A stretch of DNA of 64,000 nucleotides from Aureobasidium sp. EXF-3400 (lineage: Eukaryota; Ascomycota; Dothideomycetes; Dothideales; Saccotheciaceae). Below the pieces are notes generated by a model, which ran no database searches, was not told the DNA's origin, and saw only the letters and a program-made list of their open reading frames with translations. Positions 1-11,466 of the stretch are shown here, in pieces. Position numbers and translations under genes: made by a program. Location of the stretch: positions 62,001-126,000 of the forward strand of contig SWBL01000010.1 in the NCBI GenBank assembly GCA_024195585.1. Reading direction: 5' to 3'. The first letter of the stretch is position 1. Every line of letters starts with the position of its first letter.

Positions 1-203
1 CTTGCGTGCCATCGCTTGTACAGCCCGCTCGCCTGCTGAAACCGCGAGTACTGGTAGCCTCCTCGGCGAAAGCCATTGCCATTGCCATATGATCTCTTTT
101 GCCAACCGTTGCTTCCATTGTTCTTCAACCCTTGGAATATTGTTTGTCTAGGCGTTGAGCGGAGAGCGGGATTCGCACTGAAGAAAATCCGCGCTGTCGC
201 CAT
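1..203 (-). CDS. 5' end of a mitochondrial protein, possibly OMA1-type metalloprotease (partial)
   Basis: An ATG at 203 on the minus strand opens a frame that stays open to the window edge (67 codons). The N-terminus is basic and rich in Ser, Asn, Gly and Arg (begins MATARIFFSANP), which suits a mitochondrial presequence. It runs into a YQYSRFQQASGLYKRWHA segment that resembles the stretch before the membrane segment in fungal OMA1 inner-membrane peptidases. The catalytic HExxH would lie outside the window, so the family is a guess from a short stretch. That it is a real gene start is more secure than its identity. Confidence 0.4.
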   Translation of the reverse strand, partial: MATARIFFSANPALRSTPRQTIFQGLKNNGSNGWQKRSYGNGNGFRRGGYQYSRFQQASGLYKRWHA

Positions 204-596
204 GGTTGCGCGTGATTTTGAACGATTTCACAGGAAGCAATAGGCGGAGAAGTATGGGGATATGAAGTCTCGAAAGTGCGAACGATGTGTTGAATATATG
301 ACAGTTTGTCCCTTGCGTGATGTTTGCTTGACGCGGTACGGTATAAGATGACGACGCAGATCTGTCACGTTTTGTCGAGTCAGCCTAAACCTCAACTCAA
401 AAACCTTATATTCACCACCAACGTCCTCGAACTTGGCAGCGAATACGAGGTGAATTATAGGCAGGGTTCAAGGCAGTTTCCGTCATCATTGTGCATGGTG
501 CTAGATTGACCCGTCTTGTGGCGGTAGCAGATACTCATCACCAGTGACTTGTCGGATACAGAAGATCATTTCGATGTGTACCTGAGACTCCCATAG
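204..596. other. intergenic, promoter of the partial gene and 3' flank of GT69
   Basis: This spacer lies upstream of the leftmost minus-strand gene and downstream of the GT69 stop codon. Short ORFs here have no recognisable protein character. I see no repeat or RNA gene. Confidence 0.5.
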
Positions 597-2315
597 CTAT
601 CTTTCAGCACTCGGCACCTCCACAGCTTCGTTGAACCATTCCCTCATCTCATCACCCTCACCAAGGACAAGCAGTTTCCTACTTCCACAAAACCCCCCTG
701 GAAGCGCGGTTCTCGTAACGTTCCTGTACCCACCAGACATGTTACTAGTCGTCATCCATGCAGCATCATCGTACTCCCAAACTATATCTTCGTATTGCTG
801 CCCGACTTCTTGTATTCTCCTAGGATTCTTCGTCGGGAGACCGAGGCTCACGCCTAGCATTTTCTGGATTGGAGAGAACAAGCGTTCGAACCGTCGACTA
901 AGGCGGAGGAAAGAAAGTGTTCCGCTGCTATATGCGACTCGAATGTAAGGATTTAGGTAGATGTCAGTCGACAGCGAGCCTGAACGGTTGACAGCTGCTT
1001 CAATGTCGGCGTGGATCAAACAGCATTCGCTCGCATCCCAAAAAGTGTCAGCCGAAGCTCGAAAACGGATCGGTGGTATTATGTTGGGTATGAGTGTTGA
1101 GCCTTCTGCGATTTCTTGATTGAAGGATGTTGCATTGGCGACACCAGAATCAACGTCTATACCACCTGGCTGGAACCATCTCGCGTCAAAGGCCACCATG
1201 CCGCCCCAGCAGCTTCGCACCTTTACGGCGTCTTTCTGGTCGAGCACATCTCTCCGGCTCTTCGTGTTACTCGCATCACTGAACCACGGATATATGGGCA
1301 CGCCCATACGATTTCCCTGATCATCTCTCGTTGCAAAAGTGTCGTAGTATTTGAAAGGGTCGATGAAGTCGGCTGCACATGCAGCATGGTACTTGGCCTT
1401 GCCGGTCTTGTCGACATTGGTCGAGAATATGAGATTTGCTGCATCGATGGGATCAAAAACGACATCATTAGTGTAGAGCAGCTTATCGAAGTGCACTGAA
1501 TACGCGGATGACTCTGGATCTTCCAAAGGTGCCAATGCACGATTGCGGACATGAGCGAGGAACTCAATACGCTTGAGCTTCTTTTGACCGTTCGGAAGCG
1601 TTATGTGCGGTAAAGCCGCGCGATCAACATGTCCTGCAACCAGCGAAGAGTTACCTGTGGACTAGTCAGTTATGAAGGATAGCAACCCTTGTATTGACCC
1701 ACAGCTAACTCGCTTTGAGAAGTGCTTCAGGGAAGTTCTCGCCAAGCTGTCTGGATCATCTTCGAAGACACTGAGAAACACGTTCTCCGGTCCTAGTAAA
1801 TCTATGAGATCGAGTAGATTCTGCGCCCACGGCCCAGATGCAAGTCTGCCTTGCTTATCGTAGATACTGCTTGCAATGAATATCTTCTCATTGTGAATAT
1901 TGATACGGCCAGGGTCTGTTGAGATCAAAGCGTGTGCACGTAGAACATCGTAATGATGCGGAGGATGCGAATAGGAAGGGTAGAGAACAGCGACGAGCAG
2001 TATAATAACCACAGCCAGGGAGGGTAGTATAATCAGTACCATCCAGATCAAACGTCGAACTCGTATACGTCCGAAAGAGCGCAACGTTGGTTCTATTCGA
2101 GTGTGAACAGCATCACGGTTGTGGTTACCCGTGTCGTCGATATCGCTTATCAAGGTATACTGAGTCGTTTTGACGGCTGACCAGGATGCGACGGCTCTCC
2201 GGATAACGGCTGGGATGCGCGTAAACCATAATTGAGCAACAAGGGAGGAGCGACTGCGTGTGTTTTGTTGTGGTGAACGCGATCGCAACGAGGTCAACTC
2301 ATATTGACCGGGCAT
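597..2315 (-). CDS. GT69 family glycosyltransferase (CAP59/CMT1 alpha-1,3-mannosyltransferase type), type II membrane protein
   Basis: CDS is complement(join(597..1654,1703..2315)), 556 aa, with one 48-nt intron (1655-1702). The start at 2315 (MPGQYELTS) is chosen because it leaves a short cytosolic tail before a single hydrophobic anchor at about residues 89-112, the type II Golgi topology of this family. The lumenal part carries GT69 landmarks: the ENVFLSVFEDDP segment, the CNSS-V block formed exactly across the splice junction, the FDKLLYTNDVVFDP block with its acidic DVVFD motif, and CWGGMVAFDARWF. Members of the family related to cryptococcal Cmt1/Cap59 act on cell-surface mannans or glycans; substrate here is unknown. 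A longer upstream frame to 2819 has no protein character and was not used. Confidence 0.85.
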
Positions 2316-3199
2316 TTCGACTGACACTGGATTCAGTCGGCAACGGAAGCCACCTGCACTTACATTTGTTTTGAAGCAAGGCTGCCCGTGTTTCCGTCCA
2401 CGGCTAATTTCTACGCATGCGTGGGCATGGTTGTACAGAATGTTCCGTACTAGGCTAGCGGACGCACGTGGACAAGCTTTGTGCCCCGGATAGATCTGCA
2501 GGGTCCTGATGCTTAACTTGAAAGTGCATACCTTCAGATGATCAGATTCAGGAATGTCAGATTTTGGTAGCGTCACTCTACAGATGCGCTGATTGATACT
2601 AAGTGTCGCAATCCGCAACACTCTGTGAAGGAGCAAGTTTCTCAGCGTTCGCAACTCTGTCAAGATCGAGCGTAAAGAAAGGTAGAAAGGAAGGAACGAC
2701 GGATGTAACGAGCACATAGAACAGCCAAAATCGTCAGCGCTCCGACTGACTGGAGGGAATCCTGCAAAGTTGCGACTTCGCAGGAACCACACTGTTTGCT
2801 CACCAACCGAGTAGGACAACTTCGTGCGAGACCATGAGTTTGCACGCCCTCAAGGCTCCAGCCTATATCATCAGTCCGTCATGCCAATAGTGGACGCTTG
2901 TTAACCAATATTGAAATCATCTGACCTTGGCATGGCGGGTCTGTTCAGCCAACGCGAGGCTTGTAGTGACGCTCGCGCTCGCTTGGTGCCAGAACATGGT
3001 CTGGTGCGTGGCTGTGGAACATGTCTCTATGTGTTCCGAGATGAGCAATTATGTGCCTGACGATCGAGTCGGAACAGCTCTTGTGATGTTGACAAGCGAC
3101 AGATATAGAACTGTGAGATGGAGAAGTGAGATGTTTAAATATCAATCCGACTCCGAGGGTAACTGTTGTTTCATGGCGTAGAAGTCGTAGAGGAGCGGA
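2316..3199. other. intergenic, GT69 promoter side
   Basis: This 0.9-kb spacer sits between the GT69 start and the 3' end of the TMEM170-like gene, both on the minus strand. Open frames in it look like noise. No repeat or RNA gene was seen. Confidence 0.5.
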
Positions 3200-3754
3200 T
3201 CACATGCCACCTTGTATCGCGAAAGACGACAAGATCAGGACGAGGGAGTTGATGATGCCCCAGGAAAATGGGATCCAGGTAGACATGCGAAAGTAGCCGG
3301 CTGTATAGACACCGCTCAACAGACCACCAACGACGTTGCCAGCAATTAGGGCTTCAATGGCGCCAATCGCGCCGAAGACGATTGGGGCGATCCAGATGAG
3401 CTTCCAGTTGCGCCATTGGATGGCCATGGCAAAAGCGGCAGCGATCAGGTGGATGCCGACAACATCAATGATGGTCCAGAGAAGGGTGAAGCGCCATATG
3501 TCGTGTGAGTGGTAGAGGTACAGAGTCTGGGTTCCGCCGACGGGAAAAGGCCAGTACAGAGAGGGAAAGGGTGGAGTGGAGTACGAGAGCGGAGGAGTGT
3601 CGACGACGGTACGCAGAAAAGAGTCTCTACATTCGCGGGTCAGAAGTGCGACGAGGAAAGGGTCGATTGACCGAGGGGAATCCTGTACCTGATGCTACAC
3701 CGTGTCAGAAGGGCCGATGAAAGTTAGAACGAGCAAACATAGTACTGACCCCAT
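3200..3754 (-). CDS. TMEM170-family integral membrane protein
   Basis: CDS is complement(join(3200..3688,3746..3754)), 165 aa. Exon 1 is only three codons (ATG GGG TCA), followed by a 57-nt intron. The core has a YHSHDIWRF-LLW segment and three hydrophobic helices, one with the Gly/Ala-rich run GAIGAIEALIAGNVVGGLLSGVYTA written here only in part (GVYTAGYF). This matches the TMEM170 pattern of an E/D-x-W...LW start, a Gly-rich middle helix and an A/S-GVY motif. In animals TMEM170A affects ER sheet and nuclear envelope shape; the fungal role is not established. It is divergent from PEX8 across 197 bp. The family call rests on pattern memory. Confidence 0.65.
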
Positions 3755-3951
3755 GGCTGCGACGATTCGTGGGCACAGGTTTCGAGAGAATGAGTGTAGA
3801 TGTGGTTGCTTGCGAGGCTTCGCCCTTGACGGCCGAATCTCCGACGGACCTCGGCTTCTGCCAAGTTACCCAACGCCTACCTTCCATTCCTGACCACGCC
3901 ATCGACTATATCAACTCTTCTTCTGCAAATTATTTGACCAAACGCTGCATC
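3755..3951. promoter_or_regulatory. bidirectional promoter between the TMEM170-like gene and PEX8
   Basis: Only 197 bp separate the two divergent start codons, so both core promoters must lie here. I could not assign specific factor sites. Confidence 0.5.
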
Positions 3952-6157
3952 ATGTCGACCGATAGGTTGTTGGCCACTCTGCTCAGATATCTGCAATCAA
4001 ACTCGGACCAACAAGACACTCGCCGGTACTGCTCTCTCCGAACAATTTGACCTTGCTGCACCTTCATAGCTAATCACCATCAAGATTGCTCGGTACAGCA
4101 GCATCTTTGTTGACATCACTGAATAATCCCTTGAACATCACTTTACTCACCAGTCAATTGCTATCTGCACCGGCCTTATGGTCCCGCTCAAATGCCTTGA
4201 CATCCTCCTTGAGCTTTATGTCCGTCTTCCACTCGGCTGCTATCAAATGTCATCAACGTGAACTTGCCGATCGAGAGAGTCAGGGCACTCCCGCAACAAT
4301 ACGGCCACATGTTGAATCCTATCTTCCCTTACACGAATGGATCACAGCAGTGCTCAAGGGTGCCGATCAGCGTTCTGCTCCCGACCACCACCTACTTGCT
4401 ATTGGAGGGTTGATTGTTAGCCTAGCCGCTCAAGACAACGACTTCATGTCATCCAATATTGCCTACACCTTACGCTCTGCCTTTGTCAAGGCTGTCAATC
4501 TGGCCCTGTTAGAAGCCCCTGCTGATGATGACGCCGCTCACGGAACCATCTGTCTGGCTCTCAACCATGTCTTCACCCACCTGTCCGATGTGGACCGCTC
4601 TGCCCTGGACTACGACCGTCTTCTACCCGTGCTCATGACTTCTACATTTCACTCATCACATGGCCTGCGCTCTGGATACTTTCTGGGCGCAGCAGACGCT
4701 GATCTGCAACAGATTTCGAACCAACAGTTCAATTGGCCCTCTGCATCACCCTCATATCAACAGATCGAGTCTATCCTCAAAAGCCCACTGATCTCATCTC
4801 TTGGTCCTTTGTCGAGGCTAATAGCTCATACCATCGATCGTGTACGGGACCCATGGCTTGTTCAATCTGCTGTCGACGATTTGTCAGACTTCTCGAGACG
4901 TCTGGGTACACAATGGAGGCAAAACAAACTGTCGGAGATTGATGCATCGGAAGAAAGTGTCTTCCTACATGAAGAGGCTCGGAGTAGCACTGTCCCGACC
5001 TTATGGAGGCTTCTCCGCTCCACTTTGTTCGCCATCGTCATCATCCTTCGCAGTGCGACTGGTCGCGTAGTAGGAAATGCAGCGTTGGCGGCTCATAACA
5101 GTAAGACATGTAGATCAGAACGGTTTTGGTTAATGCTGACTTGTTAGATGCACCTCACATGGCACAGGCTATTCTTCACTCTCTCCGCAGTCTCTCATTC
5201 ATCTTTAGCCGCCTGGGGAATGTCTCATTCTCACAATACACCTTTACCTACCTTGCCTCTATCGACATCCTCGCCAACTACCCAGACCACTCGTCTACCT
5301 TCCTGGACTCTATAGCTCCTTCCGAGCTCGGACACATACCTTCCCACCCACTGGAACGTAATCTAGACCTCTTCTTCCTCAACACAGCTGAGCACTTCGC
5401 TCTTGTGCTGTCTCCACGTCAGAACGAAGACCTCCTGCTTGCCGCAGCATCACCCTATCTCGTCACAGCTGGCAACTCCAACCTACTTCCAATCTTCGAG
5501 GCCGCTCATAGTGTCACTCTGTCAGTCTTCTCTGCGCCTCAGAACGTCGACCTCACCGCTAAACACCTTCCGTTCTACGTTGACGCCTTGTTCCGTGTAT
5601 TCCCTCATAATCTCTCCGCTCGCCAATTCAGACTGGCCTTCAAGAATCTTATCAAGGTAGTCTCACCACCCAGTCGCATCGCCATTACTCAGCCCATACT
5701 TGCTGCCACACTCCTCGAACTTGTACATGAACGCGCGGTACATGCTCCAAGCACTCCTTTGCCGCCGACATATGTTCCGTTGTCAGCAAGCACTCCAGAA
5801 CTGGAAACTATTGCTCCATCCGCTATACCTGATCTGTCCGAACAGGCAGTACTGATTCTCACTCTTGTTGATGCCTTCCCATGTCTCTCTTTGGCTCTAC
5901 TTGAAGAGTGGCTACCGATGACAGCTGAAGCGACGCACATGGTCACAGACCCAGCCATGCGCGAACACTGCAAGAAGCATTTCTGGGAAACTCTCGTTGG
6001 TGGTGAGATGGACCCGGAACGTAGTCAGATATGCGTACGATGGTGGACCTCGAGAGGCGGGCGCGAATCGTTGCTTGAACTCGATCATTCCTTGAACAAC
6101 GAGTATGTCATGAGTGGAGCATTGGGAGAGCAAGAGAAGGTCATGGCAAAATTATGA
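3952..6157 (+). CDS. PEX8: peroxisomal matrix-import protein Pex8
   Basis: CDS is join(3952..4025,4085..5100,5148..6157), 699 aa, with introns of 59 and 47 nt. The N-terminus (MSTDRLLATLLRYLQS) and the conserved LNNPLNITLLTSQLL block shortly after the first splice are those of fungal Pex8. The protein is mostly alpha-helical. It ends in Ala-Lys-Leu, a PTS1 peroxisomal targeting tripeptide, as known for Pex8, which is both cargo and part of the lumenal import machinery joining docking and RING subcomplexes. The length fits fungal Pex8. The joined reading frame is uninterrupted. Confidence 0.85.
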
Positions 6158-6369
6158 TGGTTTTGAGGATGATACCCTAATGAGACTATGAAATGCCTGA
6201 GCGTTATTTGGGCCTATTGAAACACAATTTTAGCCATCTGCCTCTTTTCTGTGACTCCTACTGATCTTCCACCCCTTTCGACTCTCAATTCGACCTCCGA
6301 GACCCGACCCCCCTTCCAACAACATTTACAGACCACTCGCCAACGTTCCACGTGTCTCAGCCTCGCGGC

Positions 6370-8660
6370 TCAAACCACTTCTCCATTTGCAGTGTGTCTG
6401 CTGACTGCCCTCTCCATTCTAATTGCCGCGTCCTCCTCCTCGGCGAAATCCTGTCTCTCATCCGGCAGCAACACTGCACGATCAATGGCAATGGGCAAAC
6501 CTCTGTGCCTTCCTCTCAACATGACAGCGCAGAGAATGAGCTTACTCAATTTGTGCCATGAGCCTGAGAATGAATACGCATTGTCAGGAACACCCACACT
6601 GATACCCACTATTTTACACTAGTTAGCAAAAACTCATCGAGTACCGCAAGGAGAATTTGATCACGAACCTGTACCATAGCCAGAAACAACTTCGAAAATG
6701 ACGTTGAAAACAGAAAAGGTCTTCGGGTCACGTTCGAATTGCCCACCCTCGATGATCATGATGAGGAAAACAGCAAAGACAATCCACCAAGCATCATGCG
6801 CGAGCTGCGCCCTCAATTGCTGCTGTAAGAAATAGCTCTTGCCCTCACTCAACCCACCGAATCCAGTCGCAAATTGTTTCTTCACTCCGCGGAACTTGCT
6901 GTAGAAGCTGTTGGGGTCCTTGGAGGCCTCGGATACGTTGTCTGGATCGTTCTCGTCGTAGACACCCAAACTTCGCTCTTCGTAGACGTTGCTGTTACGC
7001 ATTGTGATGACAACGGGATAGACGGAGATGTACATCATAATGACATAGAGGACCTGGAGTGAGATGCGGACCGTGGGGATAGAAACCACATAGAAGCCTC
7101 CAGAGCGAACGGCAAACGCCTGAAAGAGACCGTCGACTACACGGATATGAATAGGAATGGTCTCGTTCAATACGCGGTTGCCAATGTTCAAGATTTCGAA
7201 AGCAGCCCAGTCAACACCATTGAGAATGAAGACGGCAAAGGCTAGCCACCAGGTATGCTCCGAGGGGAATAGGTTAGTGTAGCAGCGGCGAGGATGGTCG
7301 AGCAAGAAACGCAAGGTATTTCGATGATCGTCGAACCTGGCTGTCTTGGGTAAGAGTTTGTAGATTGTCCAGACAATCAACCGGAGGAAGATTGGATAGC
7401 ATGTATTTCCAGCAAGAATCAGCAGACCCATGGTCAGCAGAAGATAGTACGATGTCTGGAAAGCCACCATGTTGGCATCTAGCAAGCTCATACCAGAGTT
7501 GTTGAAGGCAGATACAGCATTGAAAGCTCCCACCCACCATGGGTTGAGGCCGTTAGCTCGAGCTGTTCCCGGACGATTATATGCGACCCAAGCAGCACAG
7601 CCTAGAGCACCAAGCAGTTGCCAAAGGACGAGGTACAAAGGGACAATCCAGGAGAGCCACAACAGTGCTTTGTACTCCACACCACCAAGCTCTTGACGTT
7701 CGGCTTCGGTGAGATTGTGGAATCTAGAATTGCGAGATATGTAGCCAGCAGAAGGGAAGTAGTCCGCAGTAGACTGGTTACCAACAGGCGCTTCCTCAGC
7801 AATAGATGTACGCGAGATAGACGTAACACGCTGAAGGCTGGCTTCAGATCTGGCTCCAACACCGGAGACTGAGAAGACACGTTGTCTAGGTTTAGTCGGC
7901 GATATTTGGTCGTCCTGGTACTTCTGTGAACGGAATACAGTTTCGGGGCTGAAGGTGATACGATCTGGGGAGGCGGCATCGTGCAGGTTATCTTCAGCAG
8001 TGTGCGAATCATCACCGGCTCCATCGGTATCCTTACTTGTGCTCAAGCGTAGAGAAGTTTTGCTAGTCGAAGCACGACCTCTCCTGACAGGACTTCGGGC
8101 ATCGTGGTCGTCTGCTAAGCGAGATTGCTTGTCTAGGCCCAGGTTTGGATTATTGTTTTCTCGAGATCTGCTCATCGAGAGCCTGGACATGGAAAAAGTA
8201 GAACCTTTGAGAGAAGTGCGTCGCTGTTTCCGAGCCCTGCTTTCGATGACACTTATGAACTTGCGTTCAAATGCTCTCCTTCGAACTTGGAGAACGAAGT
8301 TAGACACGAAGATAGCGGAGCCTATGAAGATGAGGGCGAATAGCATGATCTGTTGCCATGTGTTGAGCTCACTCAAATTGACAGTGTTCAGGCCACTGTA
8401 GATTGGGTCAGCAAAGGGAACTAAGATGAATTGTAGAGATAATTGACTTACGCTTCAGTCATGGCACTGACGCAGAGGAACAAAGCGTCAGTGAAATCTA
8501 CATGGGTGGTGGTAGACGAAGCCCAGAATATAACAGCGGCCAGCAGACAGGTGAATATAAAGTAAGCATAATGCAGAGTGATGAAATTGACCGGAGGCAG
8601 AGCGCGACGGATGGCACGGAGAGGCCGAGCAAAGCGCAACTTAAGGCGTCGACCCAGCAT
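6370..8660 (-). CDS. TRK1: TRK-type high-affinity potassium transporter
   Basis: CDS is complement(join(6370..6608,6669..8395,8452..8660)), 724 aa, introns 60 and 56 nt. The protein has the four pore-helix repeats of the TrkH/KtrB superfamily. Selectivity-filter segments are visible as AMTEAGLNTVNLS (built across the first splice), AFNNSGMSLLD, FAVRSGGFYVV and SGYGTVGIS (built across the last splice). A long hydrophilic Ser/Arg-rich cytoplasmic loop (about residues 100-270) separates the first and second pore repeats, as in yeast Trk1, and is a likely phosphoregulation target. It takes up K+ at the plasma membrane. It is divergent from the spartin-domain gene. Confidence 0.93.
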
Positions 8661-9219
8661 TGAGATTCGAGGATGTATTGGAAGGTTGAATAAGCAAAAA
8701 TTTATCGAGTATCTACTTTTCTGGACGACGCCTTAGTAGCTTTGGGGGGGATCGGGTTGGTTGTCGTATGCCATGGAGATGGTCCCTATTCATGCAATTG
8801 CGGTAATGGGGATGTGCAGACGAATGCACGGTGGGCGAAAGTTAAACGGTGCTAAGGGACGAGTGCCGTGTAACAGATATATTCTGAGAGAGATTGATGT
8901 CTGAAAGGTCAAGAACGAGGAAGACTCGTGAAAGCGAAAGAGGTTCTTCAGGCGGAGACAGAGGCTTCTGGTTTGCTCCCCACACTCTCGTTTGATTGCC
9001 ACAAGTTTGGAACTCTGTTTCGACCGAGCAGTGGCTGAATGCGAGACGACCAGCCACAGTGTGGCGCAGAGCAGCATAGCCCCCTCCATGAACGATGACG
9101 AAAGTGGTTTTATGCACAACAGGAAACAAGACTGGGCCATGTTAAAGTGATCTTGTCCCCGCCGTAGCTGGCTTCTGACTCTCTTCGGACCATCTAGACT
9201 ATAGACCAGACAAGCAAAT
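8661..9219. promoter_or_regulatory. bidirectional promoter between TRK1 and the spartin-domain gene
   Basis: This 559-bp spacer separates divergent starts at 8660 and 9220. A G-rich run lies near 8740. No convincing gene or repeat is present. Confidence 0.5.
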
Positions 9220-10814
9220 ATGGCAGGACACCACGACCCCAAGCTTCTATACACAATCGCCAATGTCAAGGCATACCACATCCAGGGCGGGGAGGAGCAG
9301 GACTTGACCCCGTCGGGCCCGCAGACGCTGTCACTGTTGATGGTGCCAACCTCGTCACCCTTCTCAGACCTGTCGTCGACTATTCCGCAGAACGAGATTC
9401 CCGAGAACGACTTCTACCTGCACCTGAACCTACCTCCGGAGCTGGATCTGCCTATGCCAGCTACCACCCAAGTCTACCACCAGCCTCCCCACTCATACCT
9501 AATCCCTCGCTGGGACCTGGGTGCCGACAGCGGCATCTTCACCCGCATCACCTTTGATAAGAACATCTCGCCCGAGGACCACGATACTTTCGAGACCATC
9601 CTGGCACAATGCACCGCTTTCCTAGAGCGTGCTGCACCTCCCAAGCCTTCTCGTCCTCTGGAACAATACAACCCAAGAGACTACGCTCCCGGTGGTAAAT
9701 ATCACGATGTCAAGGGCTCTGGACACGGTCAAGTCGTTCTTATCGATGAAGACAACGGCAGCATCATTGGCGAATTGGCTGGTGACGCTCACATCGTCGA
9801 GGACTCGTCCTTGAACCAAGGAACAAAGAGTATGTCCCTCTGCCAACACCCTCTTAGTGCTCTACTGACCGCTCTTGTGCAGATCCCGTCGAACTCGAAA
9901 TCTCGGCCGATGGAAAACGTATCAGCGTCATGCCTATCAGTGAAGAGTACCTACAAATGGCCCGTCACCCCGCATACAAAGACAGCGGCATGGTCCAGAA
10001 CGCCGCAACCGCTTCTCGCTTCATCGTCACCTCTAGCAGCCGTCTCGGTAACATCTTGACCGCTGGTGCTGAGAACTTTACCCAAAAGGTCAAGCCTGCC
10101 GCTAAGCCCATGGAGTTCAGCCCTGCTGCTCACGAGCGTGTTCGCAAGATCAACTCCTTCACCAACAGTGCCGCTGGCATGTCTGCAAAGACCGTTGGTC
10201 AGGCATCAAAGTATGCCCAGAACATTGGTGCCAGATTTGGCGGCAAGAACGAGGAACGCTACAAGAAAGGATATGATGCCAACGGCAAGCCCCTTGCCAA
10301 AGAAGAATACAAGCCAGGTCTTCTGAACAGAAGTATGATCGCCTTCTCTACTATCGCCGATGGTTTGGCCACCAGTGGCAAGCACCTACTCGAACAGAGT
10401 GGTTCTGCTGCAACAACTGTCGTCGGTCACCGCTATGGCGCAGAAGCCGGATCTATCACATCCAGTCTCGCTGGTGGTGTAAAGAACGTCGGTCTTGTCT
10501 ACATTGACGTCACGGGTGTCTCTCGCCGTGCTGTTCTCAAATCAGTCGCCAAAGGAATGGTAGTAGGCAAGGTGCGCAACGGTGGTCAAGTCATCGTTGG
10601 CGGTGGAGACGGCGGAGTTGTCGAAGATGAAGACATGAGGAAAGCTGGTCTCAAGACTGACGGACAACCTCCTCAAGGCCCTGGATATGGCAATGTCGGC
10701 AGCATCGAAGGATACGGCATGCAGAGCGGTCCTCCAGCATATGAAAGTGGTGTTGGAGAGTCGGTTGCAGGCCAGCCCGCATCGCAACGCGATCTGAAGG
10801 GTAAATACGCATGA
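9220..10814 (+). CDS. senescence/spartin-domain protein
   Basis: CDS is join(9220..9829,9883..10814), 513 aa, with a 53-nt intron. The N-terminal half is a soluble, proline-containing domain. The C-terminal half carries the senescence domain: KPGLLNRSMIAFSTIADGLATS, then alternating Gly/Ala/Ser-rich amphipathic stretches such as VGHRYGAEAG and LVYIDVTGVSRRAV. Spartin-like proteins associate with lipid droplets and mitochondrial or endosomal membranes in animals; the plant relatives are ERD7-like. Fungal function is largely unstudied. The Gly/Pro/Gln-rich C-terminus is low complexity. The gene is convergent with the MOCS1 homologue. Confidence 0.8.
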
Positions 10815-11466
10815 AGTCATGAATAATGTGTCTCCTTTTTTCGGAGCAAGCAATGAATTATATACAGCGTTTCAGTAGTTGCTAGACAGTCGAATTACAG
10901 AGTCTCTTCCTGTCCTGCCACTTGATCATGATCACCCCAGTCTTTCGTAAGGTAATTTATTTGATTTTCTACACATCGTTGCCAGCATTTGTTCTCCACA
11001 GCAACCTCGGCGTTCCACCACAGCGTTCCCCACGCTTGCTACCTGCGGTTTATATACGTACCCAACGTTAATTCCCAACACCGCTTACACCTTCCCATAT
11101 CATTTTCTGACACATGACTGGGCTCTTTCTCTAGCCTGATCGAGCTAAATCTGGATGTAGTGCTCGAGGGTACAAGGCCTCGATATCTGACCTCCTCGGC
11201 AACATGTCACTCACGGGACTGGAATGCCACGCTGAAGTGTAAGTTCCATATCAATTGTGTTCGTTTGCGAGAAGTCTGCTTTGGAGTATACTGTGTGTGT
11301 GGATGGAGTGGTAGTCTAGAGGGTCAAAGGACGATTGATTATGTCTGTTTACCTAGTCATGTATCAACTTCTCCCGACAATCGAGTCCAGCGATTTTGTT
11401 GCCTAGTCAATCATGATGACTACGATCCGAAACCAGACAGCGGCCTCTCATCTCGATGTGCTATTC
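10815..11466. other. convergent 3' intergenic region
   Basis: This spacer separates the 3' ends of the spartin-domain gene (plus) and the molybdopterin synthesis gene (minus). It should contain both polyadenylation regions. No gene or repeat was recognised. Confidence 0.5.

Noticed and set aside
631..1499. Plus-strand frames overlapping the GT69 gene
   Set aside because: The minus strand carries a well-conserved GT69 protein; the plus-strand frames have no family character.
2316..2819. N-terminal extension of the GT69 frame to 2819
   Set aside because: The extra 168 residues lack family features, and starting at 2315 gives the expected short tail before the membrane anchor.
6251..6622. A plus-strand gene opposite the last TRK exon
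   Set aside because: The opposite strand encodes the conserved C-terminus of TRK joined through a clean intron.
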